64,000 bases of DNA from Roseibium polysiphoniae (GTDB lineage: Bacteria; Pseudomonadota; Alphaproteobacteria; Rhizobiales; Stappiaceae), in contig NZ_JACYXJ010000007.1 of assembly GCF_014842925.1 (NCBI RefSeq), positions 186,001 to 250,000 on the forward strand, in the 5' to 3' direction. The translations under genes were made by a program, and so were the position numbers. The notes beneath the pieces were generated by a model. It had not been told where the DNA came from. It saw nothing but the letters and a program-made list of their open reading frames with translations, and searched no databases. Below, piece by piece: positions 9,230-18,205 of the stretch. Numbering within the stretch: position 1 is the stretch's first letter; each line of letters opens with the position of its first letter.

Positions 9230-10147
9230 TTGGGACACATCACGATTGCAATCGCTAGCGTTGGACGAGAGACTCTCGCGGAAACCTTGATATCCCTTTC
9301 AAAGATTGCGTGCCTTCCCGGTAAGAACTTAACCGTTTTGGTCGCGGATGATTCGAAGGATCAAGCGGCGGCCCGACTAATTGCTAGGCTCCGTCTGGAA
9401 GACCTAGACATAAAATGTATTCCAGTTGCTTCAGGCAATATATCCATTGCTCGAAATGCACTCCTTGATCAGACAGAGGGCGAGTGGATTGTTTTCGTAG
9501 ACGACGACGAATGGGTGGAAAGAGATTGGCTAATTCGGTTGTTTGAATGTCAAAATGACTACAACGCCGACGTTGTCATTGGACCGGTGTATCCGGTTTA
9601 TCCAAACGATGCACCGGGTTGGCTCGTAAGAGCAAATCCGCTCTATGCTGACTGGGGACATCGCGGCAAGCGACTGACCACTGGACGAGGCGGCAATACA
9701 CTCGCAAGGATGTGGTTTATCCGACAGCACGCCTTGCGTTTCGATCCAGCTCTCGGGAGGTCCGGCGGTGAAGACACTGCCTTCTTCGCAAACGCTGCGG
9801 CTCGAGGGGCGGTGATTGTGGCGACAGATGATGCAATCGCGCGTGAGCATGTGCCACCGGAACGGCTTGAACCTGACTACATCCTTCGTAGAGGCATCCG
9901 TTCCGGCCAGTCATATGCCAATTCCCGAAAATTGAAGAATCCAGGCCTGCTATGGCAATTTCAGTTCGGAGGTGATGCCGTTGCCAAATGCACTATCGCT
10001 GCCATCCTAGCTTTGGCATTAAGGCCCGTTGATCGCGCCCGCTCCTTCCGGATGAAACAGAAGCTGGCATTGAACCTCGGCAAATTGAGAGCCTTGTTCA
10101 ATTTGCCGTTGGCGCAGCTCTATGCCGCAAATAATCAGACAAAATAG
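9230..10147 (+). CDS. Glycosyltransferase family 2 (exopolysaccharide, ExoM/ExoO-like)
   Basis: 305 residues with a GT-A fold. The start is TTG at 9230 with CCGGAG about nine bases upstream; the protein then begins directly with the first beta strand (ITIAIASVGR). LVADDSKDQ and VFVDDDEWVE supply the nucleotide-sugar and metal-binding aspartates, and SGGEDTAFF is the catalytic-region ED motif. No membrane segment is clear, so it should act in the cytoplasm on lipid-linked intermediates. It resembles succinoglycan-type GT2 enzymes. Its end overlaps the convergent deacetylase gene by 13 bases. It is divergent from the hydrolase gene across a 208-base gap in which I see no gene. Confidence 0.83.
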   Translation: MGHITIAIASVGRETLAETLISLSKIACLPGKNLTVLVADDSKDQAAARLIARLRLEDLDIKCIPVASGNISIARNALLDQTEGEWIVFVDDDEWVERDWLIRLFECQNDYNADVVIGPVYPVYPNDAPGWLVRANPLYADWGHRGKRLTTGRGGNTLARMWFIRQHALRFDPALGRSGGEDTAFFANAAARGAVIVATDDAIAREHVPPERLEPDYILRRGIRSGQSYANSRKLKNPGLLWQFQFGGDAVAKCTIAAILALALRPVDRARSFRMKQKLALNLGKLRALFNLPLAQLYAANNQTK

Positions 10148-10830
10148 CGCAATCTTCGCAATTGTGCATACGCTGTGCCTTTCCAGATCTGCTTGACACT
10201 TAAACGTTGAGGCAAGTCGAGCTTCGGATCGAAATTCTGCTTTACCGACCATCGCGGCCGGAACCATGCATTGTCGTAACAAAGACCGGCAGTGCTTGTG
10301 GATACTTTCCCATATCCGCCTTCTTTCAATGCAGCCAGAACACGTCGATCAAACAGGCCAAAGGGAATAGCCGCCTCGGTGACACCAATTCCCGCGACAT
10401 CCTCGATCTTGCGTCGCGCGTCGTATAGCTCCTGTTTTCGGCCCGCATGGTCGAGCTTTCTCCAATCCACATGATTCCAACCATGACTGCCAATTGTCAT
10501 GCCAGAAGCGACCATATCGCGAATGTGCTTCCCCCTTAGGTAACCCTGCTGCCCAATTCGGCCTGCCAAGACAAAAAAATGCCCAGTCCGCCCAACATCC
10601 AGCAAAGCCGGTACGCCCACCTGATAGTCCGATAAATTACCATCGTCGAAAGTAATGCAAATCTGATTTCCAGAGTTACCTTCAAGTTCCTCAAGCGCAT
10701 AAATCGTGCGCCGATAAGTATCAACAGTTACAAAATAACCCTCCTCGCCTTCACTTAACTTAGTGACAGGCTCACCAATGCCATGAAATGTTAGGAAAAG
10801 GGTTCTAGCCAACATATTTTGCGCCACCAT
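10135..10830 (-). CDS. Polysaccharide deacetylase (NodB homology domain)
   Basis: 231 residues. The NodB fold is shown by ITFDDGNLSDYQ (catalytic base and metal-binding aspartates), GSHGWNHVDW (the H-x3-H metal motif) and AAIPFGLFD near the third motif. No signal peptide is obvious. ATG 10830 and ATG 10815 are both possible; the second has a better ribosome-binding site (GGTGG eight bases before). The family removes N- or O-acetyl groups from sugars. With the WcaF-like acetyltransferase in the same locus, acetyl tailoring of the exopolysaccharide is the natural reading. The 200 bases upstream, toward the flippase gene, form a divergent promoter region. Confidence 0.85.
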   Translation of the reverse strand: MVAQNMLARTLFLTFHGIGEPVTKLSEGEEGYFVTVDTYRRTIYALEELEGNSGNQICITFDDGNLSDYQVGVPALLDVGRTGHFFVLAGRIGQQGYLRGKHIRDMVASGMTIGSHGWNHVDWRKLDHAGRKQELYDARRKIEDVAGIGVTEAAIPFGLFDRRVLAALKEGGYGKVSTSTAGLCYDNAWFRPRWSVKQNFDPKLDLPQRLSVKQIWKGTAYAQLRRLRYFV

Positions 10831-11031
10831 ATCTGTAATAAAATCATCTTTACTAGATGCTTAAGCCAGGGAATTAACAAATCAAAGTCAGAACGCTAAC
10901 AAGGAAGATTCCGACTTGCTCTCCGGAAGCAGATTAACCTAGCTGGAAGATCCCTATGATAGGTTTACAATTCTCTTCCTTTCAAACCGCGTAGCCCTCC
11001 TCACTTCAGACACTTACCAACTGGAAAACTC

Positions 11032-12318
11032 ATGTGCCCGACCACATCCGGGAAACTTGCTTCCAAAATAGGAACCGTCATCAACCAGGCCCGCCAGTCC
11101 AGCCTGGTTGCCAATACGCTTTCCTACACAGTGAATTTCGGGCTACAGCTCGTCATCCAATTAGGTTTCTTCATGCTTGTTTCCCGTACCCTCGGCGCCG
11201 AGGGCTACGGCATTTTTGTAAGCATCACTAGCGTTTCGATTATTTCCGGAATCATTATCGGTGTTGGCAGCGAATACCTTTTGGTTCAAAGAACCGCGGT
11301 CGATCCCAGTGCGTTTCCGCGGTACTTCGGCCACGCGCTGATCATGATGACCCTCACACTGCCACTTGTTGCGATTCCGACGATCACCTTCCTGCATTAT
11401 CTCGTTGGGGACGCAGTTGGGCTTGTCCCCCTCACCATCATTTCCCTCACAGATCTAATCTTCACAAGGTTTATTGTTCTGGCTGGTCAGGCCTACATGG
11501 CATTCGACAAAGCTAACAAACAGCTCTTGATCAACATCCTGATGGCAGCTTCAAAGCTGATTTTCTTAGCGATCGCCGCGTCTTTGATCAAAGATCTGAC
11601 AATTACCGACTGGGCTTGGTGGTTTTTTGCGTCAGGCGTCCTCTCAGCGACCTTCGCGGCAGCGATGGTCCTGCGCGATCTTGGACGTCCGATCTTTGGA
11701 ATTTTAAAGAACGAACTGAAACTTGGCGGCCTCTATTGTATTGAATTTCTTGCAATAGGCGGCATGAAGGATCTGGATAAACCTGTGGTCGTCCACGCGC
11801 TTGGTCCAGAATTAGGCGGCCAGTATGCTGCCGGTTTTCGGATTATTGATGCGGCCTCGGCCCCCGTCCGCGCATTTCTTTACGCGACCTATACCCGACA
11901 TTTCCGGCATGCCACAGCGGGACGAGAGAACAGCTATGCCTTCGGGTTGAAGCTTTTGCCTCCGGCGGTCGGACTTGCGCTTCCTGTCGCGATCGGTCTC
12001 TTTTTAATTGCTGACTATATTCCACTCGTGCTTGGCGACGATTTCGCCGGAACATCGGGAGTAGTCAAATGCCTAGCCTTTTACCCTCTTTTAATGGGGC
12101 TATCAGGTATCGGTGCCGACCTACTTCGCGCAATTGGTAGCCAAAAAACCCGCATGGCTTTGCTGATAGCCAGCAGCATTGCGCTGATTCCGATGGTCTG
12201 GTTCGGATCGAAAATGGGAGGGCTCGTTGGCGCGGCGCTGCTGCGCTTCGCACTACAGACCCTGCTAAGCTTTTTGACTTGGGGGGCCATCTTGGTCACA
12301 AAGAAACGAGGTTCCTGA
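11032..12318 (+). CDS. Wzx-type oligosaccharide flippase
   Basis: 428 residues with about 12 to 14 membrane segments, starting in SYTVNFGLQLVIQLGFF and with LGAEGYGIF, a typical turn after the first helix pair of the polysaccharide transporter (MATE/MOP) superfamily. It should flip undecaprenyl-diphosphate-linked repeat units to the periplasm, upstream of the Wzy-like polymerase at 3599. It is transcribed alone, divergent from the deacetylase, and ends 34 bases before the convergent GH2 gene. The family is clear; the substrate is inferred from the locus. Confidence 0.85.
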   Translation: MCPTTSGKLASKIGTVINQARQSSLVANTLSYTVNFGLQLVIQLGFFMLVSRTLGAEGYGIFVSITSVSIISGIIIGVGSEYLLVQRTAVDPSAFPRYFGHALIMMTLTLPLVAIPTITFLHYLVGDAVGLVPLTIISLTDLIFTRFIVLAGQAYMAFDKANKQLLINILMAASKLIFLAIAASLIKDLTITDWAWWFFASGVLSATFAAAMVLRDLGRPIFGILKNELKLGGLYCIEFLAIGGMKDLDKPVVVHALGPELGGQYAAGFRIIDAASAPVRAFLYATYTRHFRHATAGRENSYAFGLKLLPPAVGLALPVAIGLFLIADYIPLVLGDDFAGTSGVVKCLAFYPLLMGLSGIGADLLRAIGSQKTRMALLIASSIALIPMVWFGSKMGGLVGAALLRFALQTLLSFLTWGAILVTKKRGS

Positions 12319-12352
12319 TCACGACGTTTGGCGAAGCCCCTTGCAGACTCCA

Positions 12353-14821
12353 CTATGATTTGACGATGACGGCGTTTCCAGCTGAAATCGCTTTTATCAC
12401 GCCAGCAGGACAGCCGCGATCGCCTTGAAGCCTCACTTTCTTCAAAGCACCTGGAGCCAGATGAAACCAGTCGTCAGACGGAACGAAACCATCAAGTTCC
12501 AGATGAACGAAGCGTGCCGTCTGAGTTGAACCGAGGCTCAATGTCCAGATCCCATCTCTTTCTTCTGAGAGTCCTGCTTCAATGTCCAACGGCCATTGAA
12601 GCGTCTCAAATCCGCCAGGAAAATGAAACGCCTCGGCAACGATCTCCTCGCTCTCGGGATCGGTTAGGCGCGCGACTGTGACGTCATGGGCTGGTGGCCC
12701 GAAACGGTAGGCGTAGGTGGTGTCGAAAAACGCTCCGAAGAGGTCGGTTGCTGCAAGTTCCTGATTGCTGTGAGCGGGAAGCGTCATCTCGCGCTGACCC
12801 GACACCACAGGCGTTGCTCCGTCGCGAAGACAGGTCAGGGTCAAAACAAGATCGCGGGATCGACCCGTGTCGTTGATCACATGGACTGCCAGTCCATTTG
12901 TGCCTTCGTCGGTCAGGTTGACGGTGACAGGTCGGAATGCTCGTTTCAGGGCATAATACGCCGGCTTCGGTACGCCAGTTGAGTCGACAAGACCCCATCC
13001 CGCGCCTGGCATCAGATCCTGATAGGTCCAGACAAGTGCCCCCTTGCAGGTGGATCGCGCACGGCGCCACTCCGCAAATGTCGTTTCCATGATCTCGCCG
13101 GTCAATGCACGCGACAGGTCCAAGTACCTCTCCGGATCGCAATAGCGCAGCTCCGCCGGGTCGATGCCATAGTGCGCCTTGAGGTAATGATCGCGCACAT
13201 CCTCAAAGTCCCAACCGGCACCGCGGTCACGGGGTATGCGTTCTTTCCAGCGAGGGTCATGCCCCGGTTTGACAGGCAAGTGCCTCTCGAGTGTCGCAGC
13301 CTCCGGTACATTCGAAAAGGCTAGGCACTCAGCCGCAAAACGCACTTCTGCGCGACGTGCATCTTCAAGTGGCCGCTGATAGGCGCCGACACCGTAATAG
13401 TGGGCAATGCCCTCATTCGCCGAGAACGGCAGAGCGCCTTGGCAAGGCGAGTTCTCGACATAGGGCACATCCGCACGAAACTCAGCAGCGACATTCGCAA
13501 GGATCTCCGTACACAGGGGCCCCTTCCAGCGTTCTTCCGGCAGTCCCATCATGGCGCCTTGCTGGTAAATCTCGCTGCCCCCGCACAGTACCCCGAGGGA
13601 CGGGCATCCCTGCGACCGCAAAAGCTGCTGCCGAGCCTCGGTGCGGACGCTTTCGACAAATGCCTCGTCCTTGACGGGATAGTCGTAGTTGGCGAATTGA
13701 AAATCCTTCCAGACCAGAATGCCAAGTTCATCACAGAGTTCAAAAAAGGCGCGAGACTCATAGACCATGGTGCCGCCGATGCGGAGCATGTTCATGCCTG
13801 CATCGCGGGCGAGTTCCAGCAGGTGACGGTAGCTTTCTATGTCCCCCGACAAGTTCAGGAGATCCGCTGACGTCCAAACTGCACCGCGACAAAATACAGA
13901 CACACCGTTGACAACAAGGCCGAAGCCTTTGCCGTCGTCGCCACGATCCACCGCGATGGTCCGGAATCCTGTCTTCCCGAGATCGATCTTCTCGCCACCG
14001 ACGTCAATATAGACTGCATGTAGCGTCGGCTCACCATGGGTATGCGGCATCCAGGGAGCGATGTCTGGCAAAAGCAACTCGCCGTGATATCGATCGCTGG
14101 AGGTACGTGTCAGACGCGCTTTTTTTCCGGCGCATTGCAAGTAAACCTCGCTTGCAGTGCCTGCCAATGCCAGGTCGACTTCCAGAACGCCACAGCCTGC
14201 CTCATACAGGCCAGCCGTCATGCGGAGACCTTCGGCTCGAAGATTGCTTGGTTCGATCAGGCTAATCGGCCTCCAGGGACCGACTGCATGGATCTTGGGA
14301 CACCAGCCCGGCATATGGCCCAGCAGCGTCGTCCTGACCAAACGCAGTCCTTGAGAGGTCGCCAGTTGAGGACGCCAGCGGGCGCGAGGCCCTTTGTGCT
14401 CAAGATGAGGTGCCAAGGCGCGGAAGCAGATCGCGAGCTCATGCTTCCCCGATAGATCGACTTCGACCGCCTGCCGCAAAAACATGTTGTCCGAATATGC
14501 GATGTGAACGCCATCCAGATAGATCTCGGCAAGCGTCGCAAGGCCATCGAAAACAAGCTCACGCTTGCCCGGCGTCTCAACCGGCAGCGGCACGACGTAC
14601 CAGGCATCCTTATCGTGCAGCGGAGACGGTTTTTCAGGATCATAGAGACCAGCGGCGGCCAAGGTTCCAGCAACCGTTCCAGGAACGCTGGCCTCAACCC
14701 AACCTGATGCGCCCGAAAGATCTGGCGGTTCCGGAAAGGCATTTGCGTCCGTCAACAGGAGGCGCCAACCCTCGGTAAGTTCGGTGACCCGGTCACCGGA
14801 TACAGACAAGGCGAGAGACAT
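12353..14821 (-). CDS. Glycoside hydrolase family 2, beta-mannosidase-like
   Basis: 822 residues. An N-terminal jelly-roll sugar-binding domain (with VPGTVAGTLAAAGL, typical of beta-mannosidases) is followed by Ig-like domains and a TIM barrel. The acid/base Glu is in VLCGGSEIYQQG and the likely nucleophile in RFAAECLAFSNVPE. GALVWTYQDLMPG and GWGLVDSTGVPKPAYY mark the barrel end. No signal peptide is seen, so the protein appears cytoplasmic. It lies two bases after the DUF1839 stop, last gene of the carrier-protein operon. The family removes terminal beta-mannosyl or related residues. Association with an amino acid:carrier protein ligase suggests a glycan or glycoside intermediate, which is inference. 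Confidence 0.83.
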   Translation of the reverse strand: MSLALSVSGDRVTELTEGWRLLLTDANAFPEPPDLSGASGWVEASVPGTVAGTLAAAGLYDPEKPSPLHDKDAWYVVPLPVETPGKRELVFDGLATLAEIYLDGVHIAYSDNMFLRQAVEVDLSGKHELAICFRALAPHLEHKGPRARWRPQLATSQGLRLVRTTLLGHMPGWCPKIHAVGPWRPISLIEPSNLRAEGLRMTAGLYEAGCGVLEVDLALAGTASEVYLQCAGKKARLTRTSSDRYHGELLLPDIAPWMPHTHGEPTLHAVYIDVGGEKIDLGKTGFRTIAVDRGDDGKGFGLVVNGVSVFCRGAVWTSADLLNLSGDIESYRHLLELARDAGMNMLRIGGTMVYESRAFFELCDELGILVWKDFQFANYDYPVKDEAFVESVRTEARQQLLRSQGCPSLGVLCGGSEIYQQGAMMGLPEERWKGPLCTEILANVAAEFRADVPYVENSPCQGALPFSANEGIAHYYGVGAYQRPLEDARRAEVRFAAECLAFSNVPEAATLERHLPVKPGHDPRWKERIPRDRGAGWDFEDVRDHYLKAHYGIDPAELRYCDPERYLDLSRALTGEIMETTFAEWRRARSTCKGALVWTYQDLMPGAGWGLVDSTGVPKPAYYALKRAFRPVTVNLTDEGTNGLAVHVINDTGRSRDLVLTLTCLRDGATPVVSGQREMTLPAHSNQELAATDLFGAFFDTTYAYRFGPPAHDVTVARLTDPESEEIVAEAFHFPGGFETLQWPLDIEAGLSEERDGIWTLSLGSTQTARFVHLELDGFVPSDDWFHLAPGALKKVRLQGDRGCPAGVIKAISAGNAVIVKS

Positions 14822-14823
14822 CT

Positions 14824-15822
14824 TCAGGCTGCTTCGCAGCTGGGCTTGGCAAAACGATCGTCAAGGGAAGAGGTCAACTCGTCCCATGCCGTTATGGCAG
14901 GCTCAAGTGCGGGCTGAAGCTTGTCGAATTTCTTGCGCATGACAGCACGCGCCAACTGGAATTGAACTGTCTTACAGGTCGTAGAGATGCGACGCGCTGC
15001 GTCTGCAGGCGCATCCAGTCTCACAACGCCGTTGCGACCGAGCCAATCAAGGTGAGCAGAGAAAAGCTCAAAATTGGCTCCGAGCTGGCGCAGCGTGTTG
15101 AACGCATACAGATGGAAAAACTCGAACGGACGCTCGGCGACCTCCTCCACCTGGCAAGGGAAGACCTCAGCAAAGGCAGCAACCGGATTGTGCTCGGGAC
15201 GCTTTGCCAGATAGGCCGCGAGCAGCGCTTGCGAGCGTTCAACCAGCTCTGACGCGCCGATGTTTGCCTCAGGCAGCTTGACGAACTCGGTGTAGGGCAA
15301 AAACGGCAGGTCGCGTGCATGGGCATCGCGCTGGAAGACGCCGTCAAAGTCGTCACCCTCGAGGTGATGAAGTCCAAGACCGTGGAAGTAGTCCATCGTC
15401 CGGTTTTCGATGTCGAGCCGGTTGATCGCTATCGTCGTCTTGCCGTGAGACTGATGGTATCCGACGCCTTGCGTATCGGGGAGGAAATAGCTGTCGACTT
15501 CCACGAGTGACAGGCGGCCACGGCGGATCTGCTCCAATACGTGGATCTCGACCCGATCGTAGATAGCAAGTTCGGTGACTTTGAGACCATAAAGGCTTTC
15601 CAGGTCTTCGAGCGGCACTTTGAAAAAAGTGAACTGATCGCCCTCGAAATCCTGCATGACGGAATAGGCCAGACAAGCTTCCGGCGGCAGGCCGAGCGCT
15701 GGCAGAACCTCAAGCCATACGTCGAGGTAACAATTTGTCTCCGGCCAATCCCGCTCAGCAGAATGCAGCGCATGTCGAACATAGGAGGCCGGATCCAGAC
15801 CCGGAAAGATCTTATCTGCCAT
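14824..15822 (-). CDS. DUF1839 family protein
   Basis: 332 residues matching, from memory, the DUF1839 family. Recognisable parts are the N-terminal DPASYVRHALHSAERDWPE, YLDVWLEVLPALG, and a central motif DSYFLPDT followed by GYHQSHGKTTIAI. The family has no established function and was noted mainly beside amino acid:[carrier protein] ligase genes. Conserved Asp, Tyr, Ser and His residues around 120-145 make an enzyme plausible, perhaps a transferase that accepts the aminoacyl group from the carrier. It starts at ATG 15822 behind GAGGGGACACT and follows the ligase gene by 16 bases in a clear operon. Confidence 0.8.
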   Translation of the reverse strand: MADKIFPGLDPASYVRHALHSAERDWPETNCYLDVWLEVLPALGLPPEACLAYSVMQDFEGDQFTFFKVPLEDLESLYGLKVTELAIYDRVEIHVLEQIRRGRLSLVEVDSYFLPDTQGVGYHQSHGKTTIAINRLDIENRTMDYFHGLGLHHLEGDDFDGVFQRDAHARDLPFLPYTEFVKLPEANIGASELVERSQALLAAYLAKRPEHNPVAAFAEVFPCQVEEVAERPFEFFHLYAFNTLRQLGANFELFSAHLDWLGRNGVVRLDAPADAARRISTTCKTVQFQLARAVMRKKFDKLQPALEPAITAWDELTSSLDDRFAKPSCEAA

Positions 15823-15838
15823 AGTGTCCCCTCACCAC

Positions 15839-16747
15839 TCAGCCCCAAAGGGCGGAGCGAACGCTATTTGGCCATGCATTCACATCGAAACCGTGGTGGC
15901 GGAAAAGCGCCAGTGCAAGGCGCTCAAGCCCGAAGCCCACACAGGCTGTATGGGCTGGTGAGCCGTCAGCTTGCTGGATGTTCCAGGCCTTGCCGAAGTT
16001 ATCCATGTGATAGTTGAAACTCATGCAGGCAGTCGGGTTTGCGCCTGAGTTGACAGGGATCACGAGTTCAAACTTCAACTCCTGCTCGCGTTGGCTCGCG
16101 CCCATCATCCGGCCAACACGGCCGAAAAACGGATCGTTCGCGACCTCGACCTCATGAGGGAGCTCCAGAATCCTCATCATCTCCTGGCCGCGCTGCTTCC
16201 AGGTTTCCCGGAACTCAATCGTCTGTTCTTCGGTGCCGACACGAACATATTCGCGCTGGCGGAACATCTGCATCCGCGTCGGTTCCTTGGACGGCTCATT
16301 GCGGAAGCAGTAGGACTGAAGAGCAACGTAGGCTCCAGCTTCCGGCAGACGTCCTCGGCGGGCGAGGATCGGATAAAGCGGATAACAGGCAGCCGGCGTC
16401 AGGGCGACATCGGTCTTTTTCTGACTTTCTGACCAGTCCTCGCCAGCTGCCATGCATTGGATCAGACCCATGTGGTCATGGTCGCTGCCGCAAAAGGCAT
16501 GAACTGTGCCCGCCAACTGCGGGAAATTCTTCATATAGCCACTGGTTTCAAAATCGGTAAGCGGCATTCCCGGCGGAAAGACCATCGCCTCGGAAATCTC
16601 ATCCTGACCGAAGCTCAGCGCGAACTCTTCAAATCGCGAAATGACATCTTCGAAGGCCGCACTGCGCGCATAAAGGCCATCAACACCGCTGTCGTGCAGA
16701 ATACCCTGATTGAAAAGCTGATCGAGAAACGAAACCTGAGCGTCCAT
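15839..16747 (-). CDS. Amino acid:[carrier protein] ligase (class II aminoacyl-tRNA-synthetase-like)
   Basis: 302 residues, only the catalytic core of a class II (SerRS-like) synthetase with no tRNA-binding domain. Motif 2 is FRNEPS (148-153) with TRMQMFRQREYVRVG after it; motif 3 is GFGLERLALALF (271-282). Cys 121 (AACYPLYP), Glu 151 or a neighbour, and Cys 269 (TACVGFG) are candidates for the active-site zinc ligands known in this family. The Bradyrhizobium homologue activates glycine or alanine and passes it to the phosphopantetheine arm of a small carrier protein rather than to tRNA (Mocibob and co-workers). The carrier gene lies two genes upstream. Which amino acid is used here is not shown. 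Confidence 0.9.
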   Translation of the reverse strand: MDAQVSFLDQLFNQGILHDSGVDGLYARSAAFEDVISRFEEFALSFGQDEISEAMVFPPGMPLTDFETSGYMKNFPQLAGTVHAFCGSDHDHMGLIQCMAAGEDWSESQKKTDVALTPAACYPLYPILARRGRLPEAGAYVALQSYCFRNEPSKEPTRMQMFRQREYVRVGTEEQTIEFRETWKQRGQEMMRILELPHEVEVANDPFFGRVGRMMGASQREQELKFELVIPVNSGANPTACMSFNYHMDNFGKAWNIQQADGSPAHTACVGFGLERLALALFRHHGFDVNAWPNSVRSALWG

Positions 16748-16752
16748 CTGAT

Positions 16753-17934
16753 CTATCCTAAAAGGCTGGTATCTTGTTTGTTGACCAAGAGCATTGTTGA
16801 CGTATTGCCGAGAATGCGGTCGTTCGAAATCATCAGCTGCGCAGAATGTGCGTCGCGCAGATGACGGCCGAGACTGAAGGGTGTTCCGTTCTTATAGGCG
16901 GCAATTCCGCAAATCAGCATGCAATGATTGATGATCGTCAGGATCATTTGGGAGGTACCGACCTTGATGTTGTTCATGGCGACAGAGAAGCTCATCGCAT
17001 TCAACGCATCGGCATCGCCCTTGGCGGCTTCGAACTGCTTCAGGCCCGCGACCACATTGGCCTTGACCTGCTGCAAGAGGTTCGACGCTTCTGCCAGTCG
17101 CAGTGCGCCTGGAGGTGTCTGGCCGGGGGACTTGCGGGCAGCCGCCTTGACGAATGCCTGAGACCGCGCGAGCGCATCAGCTGCGATGCCATACCAGAGT
17201 GCGCCCCACAGCAGGTGCGAGACCGCAAGCATGGATTGCGCGGCGATTTCCGCAAACGGCTTCGGCAGGATTTGCTCCGCAGGGGCTTCTGCCTTGAAGA
17301 TGTAACCGTCTGAACATGTTCCGCGCATGCCGAGCGTGTCCCAGACGGAGGTACGCTCAAGTGAGTATTGCTCCTTCAAGAACAGCGTTGCGATCTGATC
17401 GGAGTGTGGCGCATCGGCATTTCGCCGAGAGGTCACGATGATAGCGTCTGCCATCGCTCCGTAGGAGATAACGGTCGCATTCTTTTCAAGCCGCGCCGTT
17501 TCACCGTCGAGATCCATGGCACAGATGGAATTGCGAAGGTTCCCTCCGATCCCAGCCTCACTGGTCGCCGACGCGATCAGAAGCTGTTCATCACAGATCC
17601 GCTTTAGAAATGCCTCATGCCATGCGCTGCCAACAGCGTAGTCAGCGAGACTTGCAATCTGGATCTGATGCATGGCGTAGGTCATCGCGGTCGAAGCGCA
17701 GGCTTGGCCAAGGATCGCACATAGATCGGCGATCTCGGTCATGCTGGCAGCTTCGCCGCCAAGCTCCGGACGGATCATGACACCCATGAGACGCTCAGCC
17801 TTCAGAGCGTCCATGCCTTCACGCGGAAAGCGGCCCTCGGCATCAACGCGGTCCGCAAATTCTGCGGCCACCTTCGCCGCGCGACGAGCGCGCTCCGCGA
17901 GGGTCATGGCCGAAACCGGGCCTGCAATATTCAT
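16753..17934 (-). CDS. Acyl-CoA dehydrogenase-like flavoprotein
   Basis: 393 residues. The start at ATG 17934 follows the carrier-protein TGA by one base and gives a normal N-terminus (MNIAGPVSAMTLAERARR). The acyl-CoA dehydrogenase fold is shown by FPREGMDALKAERLMGV, CASTAMTYAMHQIQ, SATSEAGIGGN, WDTLGMRGTCSDGY and a C-terminal GRHLRDAHSAQLM. Where classical enzymes carry the catalytic Glu in a YEGT motif, this one reads ISNDRILGNTS, so the base differs or the reaction does. Relatives oxidise prolyl groups held on carrier proteins in antibiotic pathways. By analogy it may oxidise the aminoacyl-S-carrier made next door. It lies five bases before the ligase. Confidence 0.82.
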   Translation of the reverse strand: MNIAGPVSAMTLAERARRAAKVAAEFADRVDAEGRFPREGMDALKAERLMGVMIRPELGGEAASMTEIADLCAILGQACASTAMTYAMHQIQIASLADYAVGSAWHEAFLKRICDEQLLIASATSEAGIGGNLRNSICAMDLDGETARLEKNATVISYGAMADAIIVTSRRNADAPHSDQIATLFLKEQYSLERTSVWDTLGMRGTCSDGYIFKAEAPAEQILPKPFAEIAAQSMLAVSHLLWGALWYGIAADALARSQAFVKAAARKSPGQTPPGALRLAEASNLLQQVKANVVAGLKQFEAAKGDADALNAMSFSVAMNNIKVGTSQMILTIINHCMLICGIAAYKNGTPFSLGRHLRDAHSAQLMISNDRILGNTSTMLLVNKQDTSLLG

Positions 17935-17935
17935 C

Positions 17936-18205
17936 TCAAGCGACCTGGCGATCTTCAGTGATTTGGGAAAGCGCATCGGCGATGGATGCAATCGAAGAGA
18001 ATGACTTCCGATTGAGAAGGTTCTCGGGGAACTCGACGTCAAACTCTTCCTCAAGCGCAAGCATCAGCTGCACCGATGCAAAGGAAGACAGCCCCGCTTC
18101 ATAGAGATCATCGGCATCGGCCAGCTTGTCCACTGTGATAGGAAGACCGCCGTGTTTGGACAGCAATTCGCGGATCGTAGAATTCATGATGCTATTCCCT
18201 GTCAT
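17936..18205 (-). CDS. Small acyl/aminoacyl carrier protein
   Basis: 89 residues from ATG 18205, chosen because GGGGAGG lies five bases upstream; in-frame TTG 18220 and ATG 18187 are less likely. A four-helix carrier is indicated by DLYEAGLSSFASVQLM and ALEEEFDVEFPE. Aligned to AcpP by the ALEEEFD helix, Ser 41 takes the place of the phosphopantetheine serine, and the usual DSL is SSF. That change marks it as a dedicated carrier, not the fatty-acid AcpP. It is the first gene of the operon and the expected partner of the amino acid ligase at 15839. The phosphopantetheinyl transferase is not in the window. Confidence 0.88.
   Translation of the reverse strand: MTGNSIMNSTIRELLSKHGGLPITVDKLADADDLYEAGLSSFASVQLMLALEEEFDVEFPENLLNRKSFSSIASIADALSQITEDRQVA

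Noticed and set aside
9064-9258. Small plus-strand gene in the gap before the GT2 gene
   Set aside because: It overlaps the GT2 start and has no motif; its ribosome-binding site is poor.
12684-13142. Long reading frames on both strands inside the GH2 gene
   Set aside because: They have no ribosome-binding site or family motif and are expected in GC-rich coding DNA.
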